A DNA stretch of 54,352 nt from Domibacillus indicus. GTDB taxonomy: Bacteria; Bacillota; Bacilli; Bacillales; Domibacillaceae. The notes under the pieces are model-generated. The model worked only from the letters and a program-made list of their open reading frames with translations. It ran no database searches and was not told where the DNA came from. A program made the position numbers and the translations under genes. The stretch lies in assembly GCF_023715895.1 (NCBI RefSeq), contig NZ_JAMBOO010000028.1, forward strand, positions 1 to 54,352, in the 5' to 3' direction. Below, one piece after another: positions 17,027 through 25,809 of the stretch (position 1 is the first letter of the stretch; each line of letters starts with the position of its first letter).

Positions 17027-17109
17027 TGTAAGATAATGTAACAAGTTTTCTGAAAATTTAAACTTTGTTTCGTTTTTTACAATAAAAATATTAAAAATCT
17101 GACTACTCT
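17027..17109 (+). promoter_or_regulatory. composite TnrA promoter with no intact gene downstream
   Basis: TGTAAGATAATGTAACA (perfect TnrA box), 24 bases, TTTCGTTTTTTACAAT, 20 bases, TACTCT as -10, then ATGGGTAGGCAAA. The layout equals that of the amine oxidase promoter base for base in spacing. A strong ribosome site (AGAGGGGAGG, 17175-17184) follows but leads to ATA and early stops. The plus-strand gene it served appears lost. The TnrA box may also serve the divergent AraC gene. Confidence 0.7.
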
Positions 17110-17336
17110 ATGGGTAGGCAAATCGAAAAGAAACAGATTTGATGCTTTAAAGATAAGTCCTTTAGCGATTTAAAAGAGGGGAGGATTATAAAATAAGCAT
17201 ATCTTTAGAATAAAATCCTAATAGTTGACGTTTAATTTCCAGGATGAATCGCTTTATGTATTGAGAACAAGATATAATAGATTTGGCGATTAAAATCAAT
17301 AAAAAGAAATAAGGTCATCAATTTTCAGTCAACTTA

Positions 17337-17350
17337 CATGGTACATGGTA
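17337..17350. promoter_or_regulatory. GntR-type operator half/site 1
   Basis: CATGGTACATGGTA shares the core of the palindromic sites at 17536 and 20358. It is a probable additional binding site for the GntR regulator encoded at 20.5 kb. Confidence 0.5.
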
Positions 17351-17494
17351 AAAGTGGGGATAAGAAGTTGTTCTGACATATTATTTAAGCAGCAAGAAGC
17401 ATGTATAAATGAATTTTACAATGAAAAAGTTGCGGAGTCTGATCTCTTTCTGCAAGAAATTAAAAAATTTGCGATTTAATTTTTTAAGAAATTA

Positions 17495-17559
17495 TTGACA
17501 TATGTATGCGCTTACAGATAAAATTGCTTTAAATCTTGCATGGTACATAGTACATGCAA
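17495..17559 (+). promoter_or_regulatory. sigma-A promoter with GntR-type operator
   Basis: TTGACA (17495), 18-base spacer, TAAAAT (17519) form a good vegetative promoter. Twelve bases later lies TTGCATGG-TACATAG-TACATGCAA (17536-17559), nearly palindromic, at the expected start of transcription. The same order occurs ahead of the GntR gene. It may now drive the NCS1 permease and CMD genes about 0.75 kb downstream. Confidence 0.65.
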
Positions 17560-18284
17560 CAAATAAGATGTGAGGTGATGATCGAAATAGGTTGTTTTAA
17601 TAACACAGGTGTTTATACAAGGGGCACTAATTTCAGGGCAACGAATTTTTAATGAGAGATCAATGAAAAGTATTGAAACAAGAAGTTTAACAGTAATTAG
17701 CTTGGCCGAAAATGATGTCTCCATTTCTATTTCACTTAATGAAATAAAAAGGACATTGAGGAAAATTATCAAAAAGCAACTTGGAGGGTAGTTATGATTG
17801 AATGTGTTATTCACATAAAACATGTTCATTAACAAGTATGAAAAGCTGTCATACACCTTAAGGACCTAAAGTTTAAACTGTTATCCGTAAGTATCAAAAC
17901 TCATCTTTCACTAGAATATGTCTAATCCAGCACAGTGTTGAAGTAGTTGTTTCATTAAGGTGCAGGTTATTATGCTGAAAAGGCAGGTAGCTAAACAGGA
18001 ACAGCATCCCTTTTAAGATACGGCAGTGTTCCTCTTGCATTAAGTAAGTCATACAATGTAACAATTACGGATCAAAGAAAAATAACTAGGTTAAAAGTTT
18101 TCTGATATTTCGTAATATTTTGTTTGTATTTACTGTCACATTGCCGATTAATAGGGAGCGTTTAGTTTGAAATAATTGGTGAGTAAAAAAGTTTATAAAA
18201 ACTTAGCAAACTATTTCATATAGCCTTATACACCTGTCCACCGAAATACTTCTAATTACAAATTCACTTAAAGGGGGAAATTCA

Positions 18285-19694
18285 GTGAAAGTTGAAACGC
18301 GTACTATTGAGTATATCCCAGCGGAAGAAAGGCATGGAAAAGCTAAAGATTTATTTCCAATTTGGTTTGGAGCAAACATGCATATTACAACCCTTGTAAC
18401 AGGGGCATTGCCGATCAGTTTAGGGCTTAACTTATTTTGGAGCTTTGCAGCCATCATTGTTGGTACCTTATTAGGCGCCATTTTTATGGCTTCCCATTCT
18501 GCTCAAGGACCTAAGCTAGGAATACCACAAATGATTCAGAGCAGAGCGCAGTTTGGAGTTATTGGCGCTATTTTCCCGTTGTTTCTTGTTATGTTTGTTT
18601 ATTTGGGTTTTTTTGCTAGTAGCGGTTTGCTTGCGGCTCAAACCTTAAGCAGTTTAGTATCTATTGATCAAACATGGAGCATTTTAATTTTAAATATTCT
18701 TTGTTTTGTAGTAACTATTTTTGGACATGACTTAATTCACAAAATGCAAAAAATACTTTCTTGGTCATCACTTGTCATTTATCTTGTGGCGACGATTATT
18801 ATTTTCCAGTTGCCACTTCCATCGGGCATTTGGTCAGCTGGGAGCGTAGATTGGCCTGTATTTTTATTAGCGGTTAGTATTGTAGCTACGTGGCAATTAG
18901 CCTATGCCCCATATGTTGCAGATTATTCCCGCTATCTTCCGGTTACAACCTCGACGGCTCAAACATTTTGGTACAGTTATGCGGGTACAGTAGTCGGAAC
19001 TATTTGGATGATGGTTTTAGGTTCAACGTTAACTGTTGCGATTCCAAACTTTCTTGATCATTCAGGGAGCAATTTGGGACAGTTGTTTGGAAGCTTTGCC
19101 ATTGTAATGTATCTCATTATCATTTTCGGACAGCTTTCAATTAATGTATTTAATTTGTATGGTGCATTTATGTCAACAATTACAACGATAGAACCTTTCG
19201 TTAAATTGAAGGTTACACCAAGGGTGCGCGTGGGAATGATTTTTGGTGTCACCGTAATGGGCACTATACTATGCTTGTTAGGACAAAGTAATTTTCTTGC
19301 GTTTTTCTTAAATTTCATCTTTTTTATTAGTTATTTCTTAATTCCATGGACTTCTATTAATCTTGTTGATTATTATCTGCTGCGCCATGGTCAATACAAT
19401 GTAAAAGATATTTTTGACATAAATGGCCAATACGGAAAAATCAATTGGATCACAACTATTGCATTTCTTGTATCAGTCATTGCAGAAATTCCTTTTATAA
19501 ACACCTCTTTCTACGTAGGACCTATAGCCAGAGCTTTAGAAGGGGCGGATATTGCTTGGTTAGTTGGATTGGTTGTCCCTGCAGTTTTGTATTACTTCCC
19601 AATGAAACGGAAGTTAAATAACTCTAAGTATATTAGTGAAAATCAAGAAACAGCTATTGTAGAAAACTTGGATAATTTGAATAGTAAATCCTAG
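18285..19694 (+). CDS. NCS1-family permease (nucleobase/hydantoin/heterocycle type)
   Basis: A 469-residue integral membrane protein with about 12 helices, starting at GTG behind AAGGGGG. Family signs are DLFPIWFGANMHITTLVTGA near 23-42, GPKLGIPQMIQSRAQFG near 74-90 and SRYLP in the middle. NCS1 carriers bring cytosine, uracil, allantoin, hydantoins, thiamine or related N-rings into the cell by Na+ or H+ symport. It precedes a CMD-family gene and the GntR-controlled catabolic operon, so it is the likely importer of that operon's substrate. Specificity cannot be read from sequence by eye. Confidence 0.88.
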   Translation: MKVETRTIEYIPAEERHGKAKDLFPIWFGANMHITTLVTGALPISLGLNLFWSFAAIIVGTLLGAIFMASHSAQGPKLGIPQMIQSRAQFGVIGAIFPLFLVMFVYLGFFASSGLLAAQTLSSLVSIDQTWSILILNILCFVVTIFGHDLIHKMQKILSWSSLVIYLVATIIIFQLPLPSGIWSAGSVDWPVFLLAVSIVATWQLAYAPYVADYSRYLPVTTSTAQTFWYSYAGTVVGTIWMMVLGSTLTVAIPNFLDHSGSNLGQLFGSFAIVMYLIIIFGQLSINVFNLYGAFMSTITTIEPFVKLKVTPRVRVGMIFGVTVMGTILCLLGQSNFLAFFLNFIFFISYFLIPWTSINLVDYYLLRHGQYNVKDIFDINGQYGKINWITTIAFLVSVIAEIPFINTSFYVGPIARALEGADIAWLVGLVVPAVLYYFPMKRKLNNSKYISENQETAIVENLDNLNSKS

Positions 19695-19803
19695 TTGGCT
19701 TCAGTTCATGTGGGCTGCTGCTAAAAATAAACATAACTTAGTACAAACAAAATATTTAAATTATATTGAAATCATACAAAATATATGATAAGGAGCTTAA
19801 AGA

Positions 19804-20190
19804 ATGCACTCAAAAAAATTTGATGAGGGGCTCGAGGTTCGCAGGGCCGTTCTGGGCGCTGACTATGTTGATCATTCTATTAATAATGCTACAGACTTCA
19901 ACCGGCCTTTACAGGAATTAGTAACCGAGTACTGTTGGGGTGAGATCTGGACAAGACCGGGGCTGTCAAGGAAGAGTCGCAGTATGATCAACCTTGCAAT
20001 GATAACAGCATTAAATCGTCCGCATGAACTTAAACTGCATATACGTGGAGCAATTACTAATGGTTTAACTATTGAAGAAATCCAAGAGGTCTTTTTGCAA
20101 TGTGCCATTTACTGTGGTGTACCAGCGGCTATTGACAGCTTCAGGACAGCACAGGAAGTATTAAAGGAAATGGAGCAAAGTGAAGTTTAA
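19804..20190 (+). CDS. carboxymuconolactone decarboxylase (CMD) family protein
   Basis: A 128-residue all-helical CMD-family protein with the PcaC-like segment RSMINLAMITALNRPHELKLH (about 59-79) and IQEVFLQCAIYCGVPAA (about 93-109). PcaC decarboxylates 4-carboxymuconolactone; the wider family also includes AhpD-type Cys peroxidases, but only one Cys lies in the motif region here (CAIYC lacks the HxxC pattern placement). It follows the NCS1 permease and precedes the GntR operon, suggesting a ring-cleavage role. Confidence 0.8.
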   Translation: MHSKKFDEGLEVRRAVLGADYVDHSINNATDFNRPLQELVTEYCWGEIWTRPGLSRKSRSMINLAMITALNRPHELKLHIRGAITNGLTIEEIQEVFLQCAIYCGVPAAIDSFRTAQEVLKEMEQSEV

Positions 20191-20313
20191 TATGCGGCAG
20201 AGGAAGGAATTCTGATTTCTTGATTGTATGAAAATAAAAATGAGTGTTGTCTAAAAGGAAATCTATGATTTCTAAAAAACATAAAATATTTTCTAAATTT
20301 TCTGTAACTTTTA

Positions 20314-20379
20314 TTGACAAAGATTACTAATATAAGTAGAATTAAGCCAACAAACATCTTGCATGGTACATGGTACAAG
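20314..20379 (+). promoter_or_regulatory. promoter of the GntR operon with operator
   Basis: TTGACA (20314), 17 bases, TAGAAT (20337) is a strong sigma-A promoter. CTTGCATGGTAC-ATGGTACAAG (20358-20379) lies just beyond the expected start point. A repressor bound here would block elongation or clearance, as is common for GntR autorepression. Confidence 0.75.
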
Positions 20380-20425
20380 AGAAAGAATAAATATAAAATT
20401 TTAAGAACTTTTATATTATTCGCCA

Positions 20426-20441
20426 TTGTACCATGTACCAA
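20426..20441. promoter_or_regulatory. second GntR-type operator at the gntR-like gene
   Basis: TTGTACCATGTACCAA repeats the operator core in inverted orientation, 24 bases before the regulator's ATG. Together with the site at 20358 it allows two dimers or looping. Confidence 0.65.
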
Positions 20442-20464
20442 ATAGGGAGGCGGAAACAACTACA

Positions 20465-21151
20465 ATGATTTTAACAACAAGTATAACCACACAAGTAACA
20501 AATGCTATCCGTGAAGCAATTGTGACCGGAGAATTTGAGCCAGGCAGAAAATTATCAGAATTTGAACTATCAGAACACTATAAAGTAAGCCGAACTCCTG
20601 TGAGAGAAGCATTTAAGCAATTGGAAAGAGAAGGTCTTGTAGAAATTATTCCACGGGTTGGCACTTGCGTGACAAAACCTACAGAGAAAGAGATTGCAGA
20701 GCTATTTACAGTAAAAGAAGTGCTTGAAGGACTCGCAGCCGGCCTTTTGGCTGAAAACAGACATGTGAAGGAAATTGATGATCTTCAAAAAGCGGTTCAA
20801 TCAATGGAAAAAGCAGTTCAGTTTTCTGATCATAAGCAATTTGTTGAAGCCAACAATGCTTTTCACGAAGCAGTGATTAACGGAGCAAACAATTCAAAAT
20901 TAAGCTTTATGCTCAATATGTTGATTAATCAAATTCCATATAATCGCTATGTTTACTTAAGTATTGAGGTGCCGAACCGCTTGGAAAAGTCACTTAAGGA
21001 GCATCAATTTATCCTTGAAACCATTCTAAGTGGAAACCGGGAAGCTGCAGAAAAAGCTATGCGAGAGCATGTAAGAGCAAGCGCTATGCAGCTTCAAAAA
21101 GGAATCAGTCAAAAATTGCGAGAGATCAATCTAAAGGAGGAAAATATATGA
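20465..21151 (+). CDS. GntR-family (FCD) regulator of the catabolic operon
   Basis: A 229-residue GntR/FadR-type regulator. The N-terminal winged helix carries ELSEHYKVSRTPVREAFKQLEREGLVEI, followed by an FCD effector domain with FHEAVINGANN and a C-terminal EHVRASA His. A TTG upstream lies within the operator, so I choose the ATG at 20465, though AGGGAGG is 14 bases away. The stop overlaps the monooxygenase start (ATGA). Four copies of a TGGTACATGGTACA-type operator nearby, two at its own promoter, indicate autorepression lifted by the substrate or an intermediate. Confidence 0.88.
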   Translation: MILTTSITTQVTNAIREAIVTGEFEPGRKLSEFELSEHYKVSRTPVREAFKQLEREGLVEIIPRVGTCVTKPTEKEIAELFTVKEVLEGLAAGLLAENRHVKEIDDLQKAVQSMEKAVQFSDHKQFVEANNAFHEAVINGANNSKLSFMLNMLINQIPYNRYVYLSIEVPNRLEKSLKEHQFILETILSGNREAAEKAMREHVRASAMQLQKGISQKLREINLKEENI

Positions 21152-22299
21152 AATTTGGAATTTTTGCTAACTTGGCAGGACCTGGTCGTATTGAAGACTA
21201 TGCAACAGTGCTAGATGAAGCACGCGAGCAAGCGGTATACTGTGATGAAAACGGTTACGACTCTATCTGGTACACAGAACATCATTTTGGACATGAAGGA
21301 AATGAACTAATTACCAACCCTATTTTAATGGGGGCAGATATTGCAGCCCGGACGAAAAACATTCGAATTGGACAAGCCGCAAATGTCGCAACATTTTGGC
21401 ATCCGCTTCGTTTAGCAGAAGACATTGCCATGCTTGACCAGTTAAGCAAAGGGCGTGTAGAAGTTGGGCTGGCGCGTGGATTATATGGAAGGGAAGCGGC
21501 TAATTTAAACACACTTTCTGATCCAACCAATCAAGCGCAAAATCGAGCTTTGTTTGAAGAAACAGTTGAAATTATGAAAAAAGCCTGGTCCAATCGATTC
21601 TTCTCACACGAAGGAGATATTTATCAATTCCCGCCAAAAGGATTAAAGTGGAATCATCCAATGAGCCCTCCTTCTGAAGAATATATGGATATGGAAAAAG
21701 GCGAAATCAGCAAAATTTCTTTAGTACCTCAGCCGTATCAAAAACCATTTCCACAACTATGGCAAACAATTGATTCACCGCGGTCCATTGAGCTGGCAGC
21801 TGAAAACAACATTAAGGGAATTTTCTGGATGCCTACCGTGAAGGAATTAAAAGGCCGTTTTGAATTGTACCGGGAAAAAGCATCTGCAGCACGTGGATAT
21901 GATGTACCGCTTGGGGAGGGTATTGCACTTGTGCGGGATGTGTATGTGGCGGAAACGATGGAGCAGGCAAGAGAAGATGCGGCGGAGGCTGTACTCAATA
22001 CGTATCGTTGGATTTGTCATTGGCGTGGACTGGGCAACTTAATGGATCCAGGTGAAGCTGTGAAAGAAGGCCAGGAATTAAACTATGATTTTCTTCATCC
22101 GCGTAACTTATTATTTGGAACACCAGAGTATGTAACAGAGAAAATCAAAGAGTTGCAGGAAGAATTAAACTTGCAAAATCTTTTGTTATGGGTGAACCAC
22201 AGTCACCTGCCTCATGAAAAAGTAATGAAAAGCTTGAAATTATTTACAGAGCAAGTAATGCCGAACTTTACAAATACAAATCAGGAGGTATACCTATAA
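21148..22299 (+). CDS. luciferase-like flavin-dependent monooxygenase
   Basis: A 383-residue LLM-class enzyme with the TIM-barrel luciferase fold. Seen are YDSIWYTEHHFG near 35-46, NIRIGQAANV near 70-79, RVEVGLARGLYGREA near 104-118 and the C-terminal LLWVNHSHLPHEKV. It uses FMNH2 and O2. Ribosome site AAAGGAGG. The same operon encodes an FMN reductase and a riboflavin kinase. Two-component enzymes of this type open N-heterocyclic rings, as RutA does with uracil and the pyridine monooxygenase of Arthrobacter does. Here the ring is unknown. It overlaps the gntR-like gene by four bases and the next gene by one. Confidence 0.9.
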   Translation: MKFGIFANLAGPGRIEDYATVLDEAREQAVYCDENGYDSIWYTEHHFGHEGNELITNPILMGADIAARTKNIRIGQAANVATFWHPLRLAEDIAMLDQLSKGRVEVGLARGLYGREAANLNTLSDPTNQAQNRALFEETVEIMKKAWSNRFFSHEGDIYQFPPKGLKWNHPMSPPSEEYMDMEKGEISKISLVPQPYQKPFPQLWQTIDSPRSIELAAENNIKGIFWMPTVKELKGRFELYREKASAARGYDVPLGEGIALVRDVYVAETMEQAREDAAEAVLNTYRWICHWRGLGNLMDPGEAVKEGQELNYDFLHPRNLLFGTPEYVTEKIKELQEELNLQNLLLWVNHSHLPHEKVMKSLKLFTEQVMPNFTNTNQEVYL

Positions 22300-22877
22300 T
22301 GCTAGAAGTGAGAAAAGTGTACACAGCGGTTGAAGAAACTCGGATCGATGGCGGAAAAAAACTTGATACTCCAATTAAAATGATTACCACAATGCTGGTG
22401 ATGAAAAATCCTTGGGCAGGCAGAGGGTATGTGGAAGATTTGATGCCGGAAATTAATGCATACGCTCCTGAAATCGGTGAAATTTTAGTGTCGGAACTAT
22501 TCAAGCATATTGATTCTGCAGCCGATGTAGAGGCATTTGGAAAAGCGGCTGTCGTAGGTGCGGATGGAGAAATGGAGCATGCCTCGGCTTTTATCCATAC
22601 ATTGAAATTTGGAAATAAATTTCGGGATGCTGTGGAAGGAACAAGTATTTTAAGTTTCACTAATAAGCGGGGCGGACCGGGAACAGCTGTAACGATCCCA
22701 ATGGTGCATAAAACTGATGAATCAGAACGGTCTCACTTTATTACATTTGAGGCAGCGATTCCTGATGCGCCACGAGCTGATGAAATTGTAGTAGCCATCG
22801 GTGCTTCCACAGGCGGGCGCCCTCATCCGAGAACAGGAAACCGTCACCAGGATATGATTGAGATGGGGCTTGTCTGA
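22299..22877 (+). CDS. PF06684-type (amino acid synthesis family) protein
   Basis: A 192-residue soluble protein of the family labelled amino acid synthesis, whose enzymatic role is not established. Recognisable stretches are NPWAGRGYVEDL near 37-48, GADGEMEHASAFIHTLKFG near 87-105 and VVAIGASTGGRPHPR near 164-178. AGGAGG precedes the ATG, which overlaps the previous stop (TAATG). Members are commonly found next to luciferase-like oxygenases and aldehyde dehydrogenases, so it probably handles a ring-opened intermediate. Confidence 0.8.
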   Translation: MLEVRKVYTAVEETRIDGGKKLDTPIKMITTMLVMKNPWAGRGYVEDLMPEINAYAPEIGEILVSELFKHIDSAADVEAFGKAAVVGADGEMEHASAFIHTLKFGNKFRDAVEGTSILSFTNKRGGPGTAVTIPMVHKTDESERSHFITFEAAIPDAPRADEIVVAIGASTGGRPHPRTGNRHQDMIEMGLV

Positions 22878-23728
22878 TGCCTATAGCAGGGACTACTTAT
22901 TATAAAGAAAAAGGGCAGGGTGAACCGCTTATTCTTATTCATGGAGTAGGTTTAGACCATTCTATGTGGGAAAAGCAGGTTGACACTTTATCCAATGAAT
23001 TTCGTGTCATTGTGTACGATATGGTAGGGCATGGAGGATCCGAGCATCCTCCGGGCCCTTATTCTATTACCCAATTTGCAAAACAGCTAGCTGATCTAAT
23101 GAATGACTTACACATTGAACAAAGTCATATTGTCGGGTTTTCAATGGGCGGTATGACGGCTCAAGCCTTTGCTTTAACGTATCCTGAAAAAGTCAAAACA
23201 TTAACGATTATGAGTGCAGTGGCAAACCGAACGGACGAGCAACGGGCAGCAATATTAAGTAGAGTTCAAGAACTAAAAGCCAAAGGGCCTTCAGCTACGA
23301 TTGAACCAGCTATCCAACGCTGGTTCAGCAAAGCGTTTCAAGAGCAAAACCAACGCATAGTTCACCAAATAAGACAGAGGCTTCAACATAATAACCCCGA
23401 ATCATACTTGGCAGCATATACACTTTTCGCAACCGCTGACGAGGAATTATGGACAAATTTTCATGAAATAAATGTCCCCGTTTTCATCATAACGGGAGAA
23501 GAAGATGTTGGTTCAAACCCACAGATGTCAGAGCAAATGCATGAAAAATTATCACAATCCAAGCTTACCATTGTACCGGGCATGAAGCATATGCTTCCGG
23601 TAGAAGGCGTAGCTCTTGTAAATGAAGCGCTTTCTTCATTCATTTATTCATTCACAAGCAGCAGTAAAATAAAGGAGGAGTCTCATGGAACAGACAGTAA
23701 AGGGAATGAGCCTCGATCGTTCTACTGA
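22877..23728 (+). CDS. alpha/beta hydrolase (RutD/PcaD-like)
   Basis: A 283-residue alpha/beta hydrolase. The oxyanion region is LIHGVG (about 19-24), the nucleophile Ser89 in GFSMGG, the acid probably Asp210 in GEEDVGS and the base His238 in MKHMLPVE: a complete catalytic triad. Relatives hydrolyse enol-lactones (PcaD) or aminoacrylate (RutD). It starts inside the previous stop (TGATG) and runs 44 bases into the next gene. It likely hydrolyses an amide, enamine or ester made by the oxygenase. Confidence 0.87.
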   Translation: MPIAGTTYYKEKGQGEPLILIHGVGLDHSMWEKQVDTLSNEFRVIVYDMVGHGGSEHPPGPYSITQFAKQLADLMNDLHIEQSHIVGFSMGGMTAQAFALTYPEKVKTLTIMSAVANRTDEQRAAILSRVQELKAKGPSATIEPAIQRWFSKAFQEQNQRIVHQIRQRLQHNNPESYLAAYTLFATADEELWTNFHEINVPVFIITGEEDVGSNPQMSEQMHEKLSQSKLTIVPGMKHMLPVEGVALVNEALSSFIYSFTSSSKIKEESHGTDSKGNEPRSFY

Positions 23729-25205
23729 CTTGAAAAAATACAATTTATATATCAACGGAGAATGGGTGGAGCCAGCGAGTCATGAATATTTCCCAAGCTA
23801 TAACCCTGCAACAGGTGAAGCATGGTGTGAAGTCGCAAAAGGAACAGCCGAAGACGTTGACAAAGCTGTACAGGCAGCTCACCATGCTTTTTTGCATTCG
23901 GACTGGGCAAGCATGACGTTCACTGAAAGAGGACGCCTTGTTTACAGGCTGGGGGAGCTAATTGCCGAAAATATCGAAGAATTGGCACGCTATGAATCTA
24001 TTGATAACGGTAAATTAATCAGGGAAATGCGCGGCCAGCTCCGTTATTTACCAGAGTTTTTCTACTATTACGCTGGACTTGCCGATAAGATTCACGGCCA
24101 TACACTGCCGATTGATAAACAAGATATGTTTACCTTCACATCAAGAGAGCCGCTTGGAGTCGTTGCGGCCATCACACCATGGAACTCGCCTCTATATTTA
24201 ACAACCTTAAAGCTGGCTCCTGCACTTACTGCGGGAAATACGATTGTTATTAAACCTTCTGAAATGACATCTGCTTCATTACTAGAACTTGTTAAGCTTG
24301 TCCAAAAAGCAGGTTTCCCGCCCGGAGTCGTAAACGTTGTGACTGGGTTTGGGATGCCTGTAGGAAATACGTTAACTGCTCATCCGCTTGTTCGAAAAGT
24401 AGCGTTTACCGGAGGTGCTGAATCGGCCCGCCATGTGGTACGGAATACAGCGGAAAATTTTGCGCAGCTTTCCTTGGAGCTTGGCGGTAAGTCGCCAAAT
24501 ATTGTTTTTGAGGATGCTGATTTAGATAATGCGGTCATGGGTATCATTGCAGGCATTTTTGGCGCTTCTGGACAAAGCTGTGTAGCGGGATCAAGAGCAC
24601 TTTTACACGTAGACATTTATGATCAAGTAATAGAAAAGTTGATTGACCGGATTTCCCGCATTAGAATTGGTGACCCGCTTCATGATGACAGCGAAATGGG
24701 CCCTCTTGCCACTCCAGCTCAGCTAAAGCGTGTAGAAGAATTTGTTGCGCTTGGTTTGGCAGAAGGCGGAAAAATACTGTATGGCGGCAAAAGACCAGAG
24801 CATTTACAGAATGGCTGGTATTTTGAACCCACTGTTTTTGAATATGCGGATCAAACTTCCCGCCTGACACAAGAAGAAATATTTGGGCCTGTTCTCAGTG
24901 TCATTCCTTTCAGGGATGAAGCAGAAGCCATTGCCCTTGCAAACGATACAGAATACGCGCTTGCAGCCGGCATTTGGACAAGCAACGTAGCGAAAGCCCA
25001 TCGTGTTGCGAAAGAGGTTCGGGCGGGTATCGTCTGGGTGAATACATACCGCAGCATTTCACCAATGGCGCCAATAGGTGGATCAGGTCTAAGCGGGTAC
25101 GGACGAGAAGGCGGCTGTGAAGCGATTTATGAATACACGCAAAGCAAGACAGTTTGGATAAATTTATCTCAAGAGTCAATGCCCGATCCTTTCATTATGC
25201 GGTAA
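23685..25205 (+). CDS. NAD(P)+-dependent aldehyde dehydrogenase, copy 1
   Basis: A 506-residue aldehyde dehydrogenase. The general base Glu265 lies in LELGGKSPN and the nucleophile Cys299 in GQSCVAGS; the Asn in TPWNSPLY is present, so it should be active. AAAGGAGGAG sits inside the end of the hydrolase gene, which overlaps by 44 bases. It probably oxidises a semialdehyde produced after oxygenase cleavage and hydrolysis. Specificity (betaine-aldehyde-like or HMSA-like) cannot be told by eye. Confidence 0.92.
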   Translation: MEQTVKGMSLDRSTDLKKYNLYINGEWVEPASHEYFPSYNPATGEAWCEVAKGTAEDVDKAVQAAHHAFLHSDWASMTFTERGRLVYRLGELIAENIEELARYESIDNGKLIREMRGQLRYLPEFFYYYAGLADKIHGHTLPIDKQDMFTFTSREPLGVVAAITPWNSPLYLTTLKLAPALTAGNTIVIKPSEMTSASLLELVKLVQKAGFPPGVVNVVTGFGMPVGNTLTAHPLVRKVAFTGGAESARHVVRNTAENFAQLSLELGGKSPNIVFEDADLDNAVMGIIAGIFGASGQSCVAGSRALLHVDIYDQVIEKLIDRISRIRIGDPLHDDSEMGPLATPAQLKRVEEFVALGLAEGGKILYGGKRPEHLQNGWYFEPTVFEYADQTSRLTQEEIFGPVLSVIPFRDEAEAIALANDTEYALAAGIWTSNVAKAHRVAKEVRAGIVWVNTYRSISPMAPIGGSGLSGYGREGGCEAIYEYTQSKTVWINLSQESMPDPFIMR

Positions 25206-25248
25206 TTAGATAAGAAAACACAACGAGTTATTAAAGGAGGAAGAAGTC

Positions 25249-25797
25249 ATGAAATTGCTGGGCATTTCAGGAACGATTACGGGCTCAAAAACGCGGGTTG
25301 TCATTCAAAAAATGCTGGAAGACATTAAGTGCAGCCATCCGGAGGTTGACATTGAACTGCTGGATTTAAAAGCATATGATCTTCAGTTTTGTGACGGGCG
25401 CAATCCGGCAGATTACACAGGCGATACAAAAAAAGTCATTGAAATGGTTTCCTCAGCTGATTTTTATCTGATCGGCACACCGATTTTTCAAGGCTCTATC
25501 ACTGGGGCATTAAAAAATTTATTTGATTTAATTCCGCCTCAACATTTTCGCAATAAAGTCATGGGTTTCGCAGCCACAGGGGGCACGTACCAGCATTACC
25601 TCGTTATCGAGAATCAGTTAAAGCCGATTGCCGGCTATTTCCGTGCTTTTGTGGCACCTGGCTCTGTCTACGCCCATAATGACCATTTTAATGCTCAAAA
25701 TGAAATTGTTGATCCAGAAGTGTTGAAACGAATGGCCAGCCTTAGTGAAGAATTGGTTTTCATGCAAAAAATGCTGAAAGAACCTCAATACAGCTAA
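25249..25797 (+). CDS. NAD(P)H-dependent FMN reductase, copy 2
   Basis: A 182-residue flavodoxin-fold reductase related to SsuE. GISGTITGSKT near residues 4-14 is the phosphate loop and IGTPIFQGSITGALKNLFDLIPP near 76-98 the FMN-contact region; AATGGTYQHYLVIENQLKPI follows. It should provide FMNH2 to the luciferase-like monooxygenase encoded four genes upstream. It parallels the reductase at 13.4 kb in the other flavin operon. Confidence 0.9.
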   Translation: MKLLGISGTITGSKTRVVIQKMLEDIKCSHPEVDIELLDLKAYDLQFCDGRNPADYTGDTKKVIEMVSSADFYLIGTPIFQGSITGALKNLFDLIPPQHFRNKVMGFAATGGTYQHYLVIENQLKPIAGYFRAFVAPGSVYAHNDHFNAQNEIVDPEVLKRMASLSEELVFMQKMLKEPQYS

Positions 25798-25809
25798 AGG
25801 TGGCTCAAT

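Larger units (their letters stand above)
17110..18284. other. 1.2 kb region with eroded coding sequence and GntR operators
   Basis: No intact gene is visible. The region has a ribosome site without a usable start (17175-17184), a 44-codon reading frame beginning inside a GntR-like site (17345), a sigma-A promoter with a GntR operator (17495-17559), a ribosome site plus ATG at 17578 that runs only 24 codons, and short frames such as TGTASLLRYGSVPLALSK near 18000 that end in stops. I read this as one or more decayed genes once placed under TnrA and GntR control. Confidence 0.45.

Noticed and set aside
17609-17791. 60-codon plus-strand frame in the 17-18 kb region
   Set aside because: It has no ribosome site and no recognisable homology. 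It may be a fragment of a decayed gene, so I described the region instead of calling a CDS.
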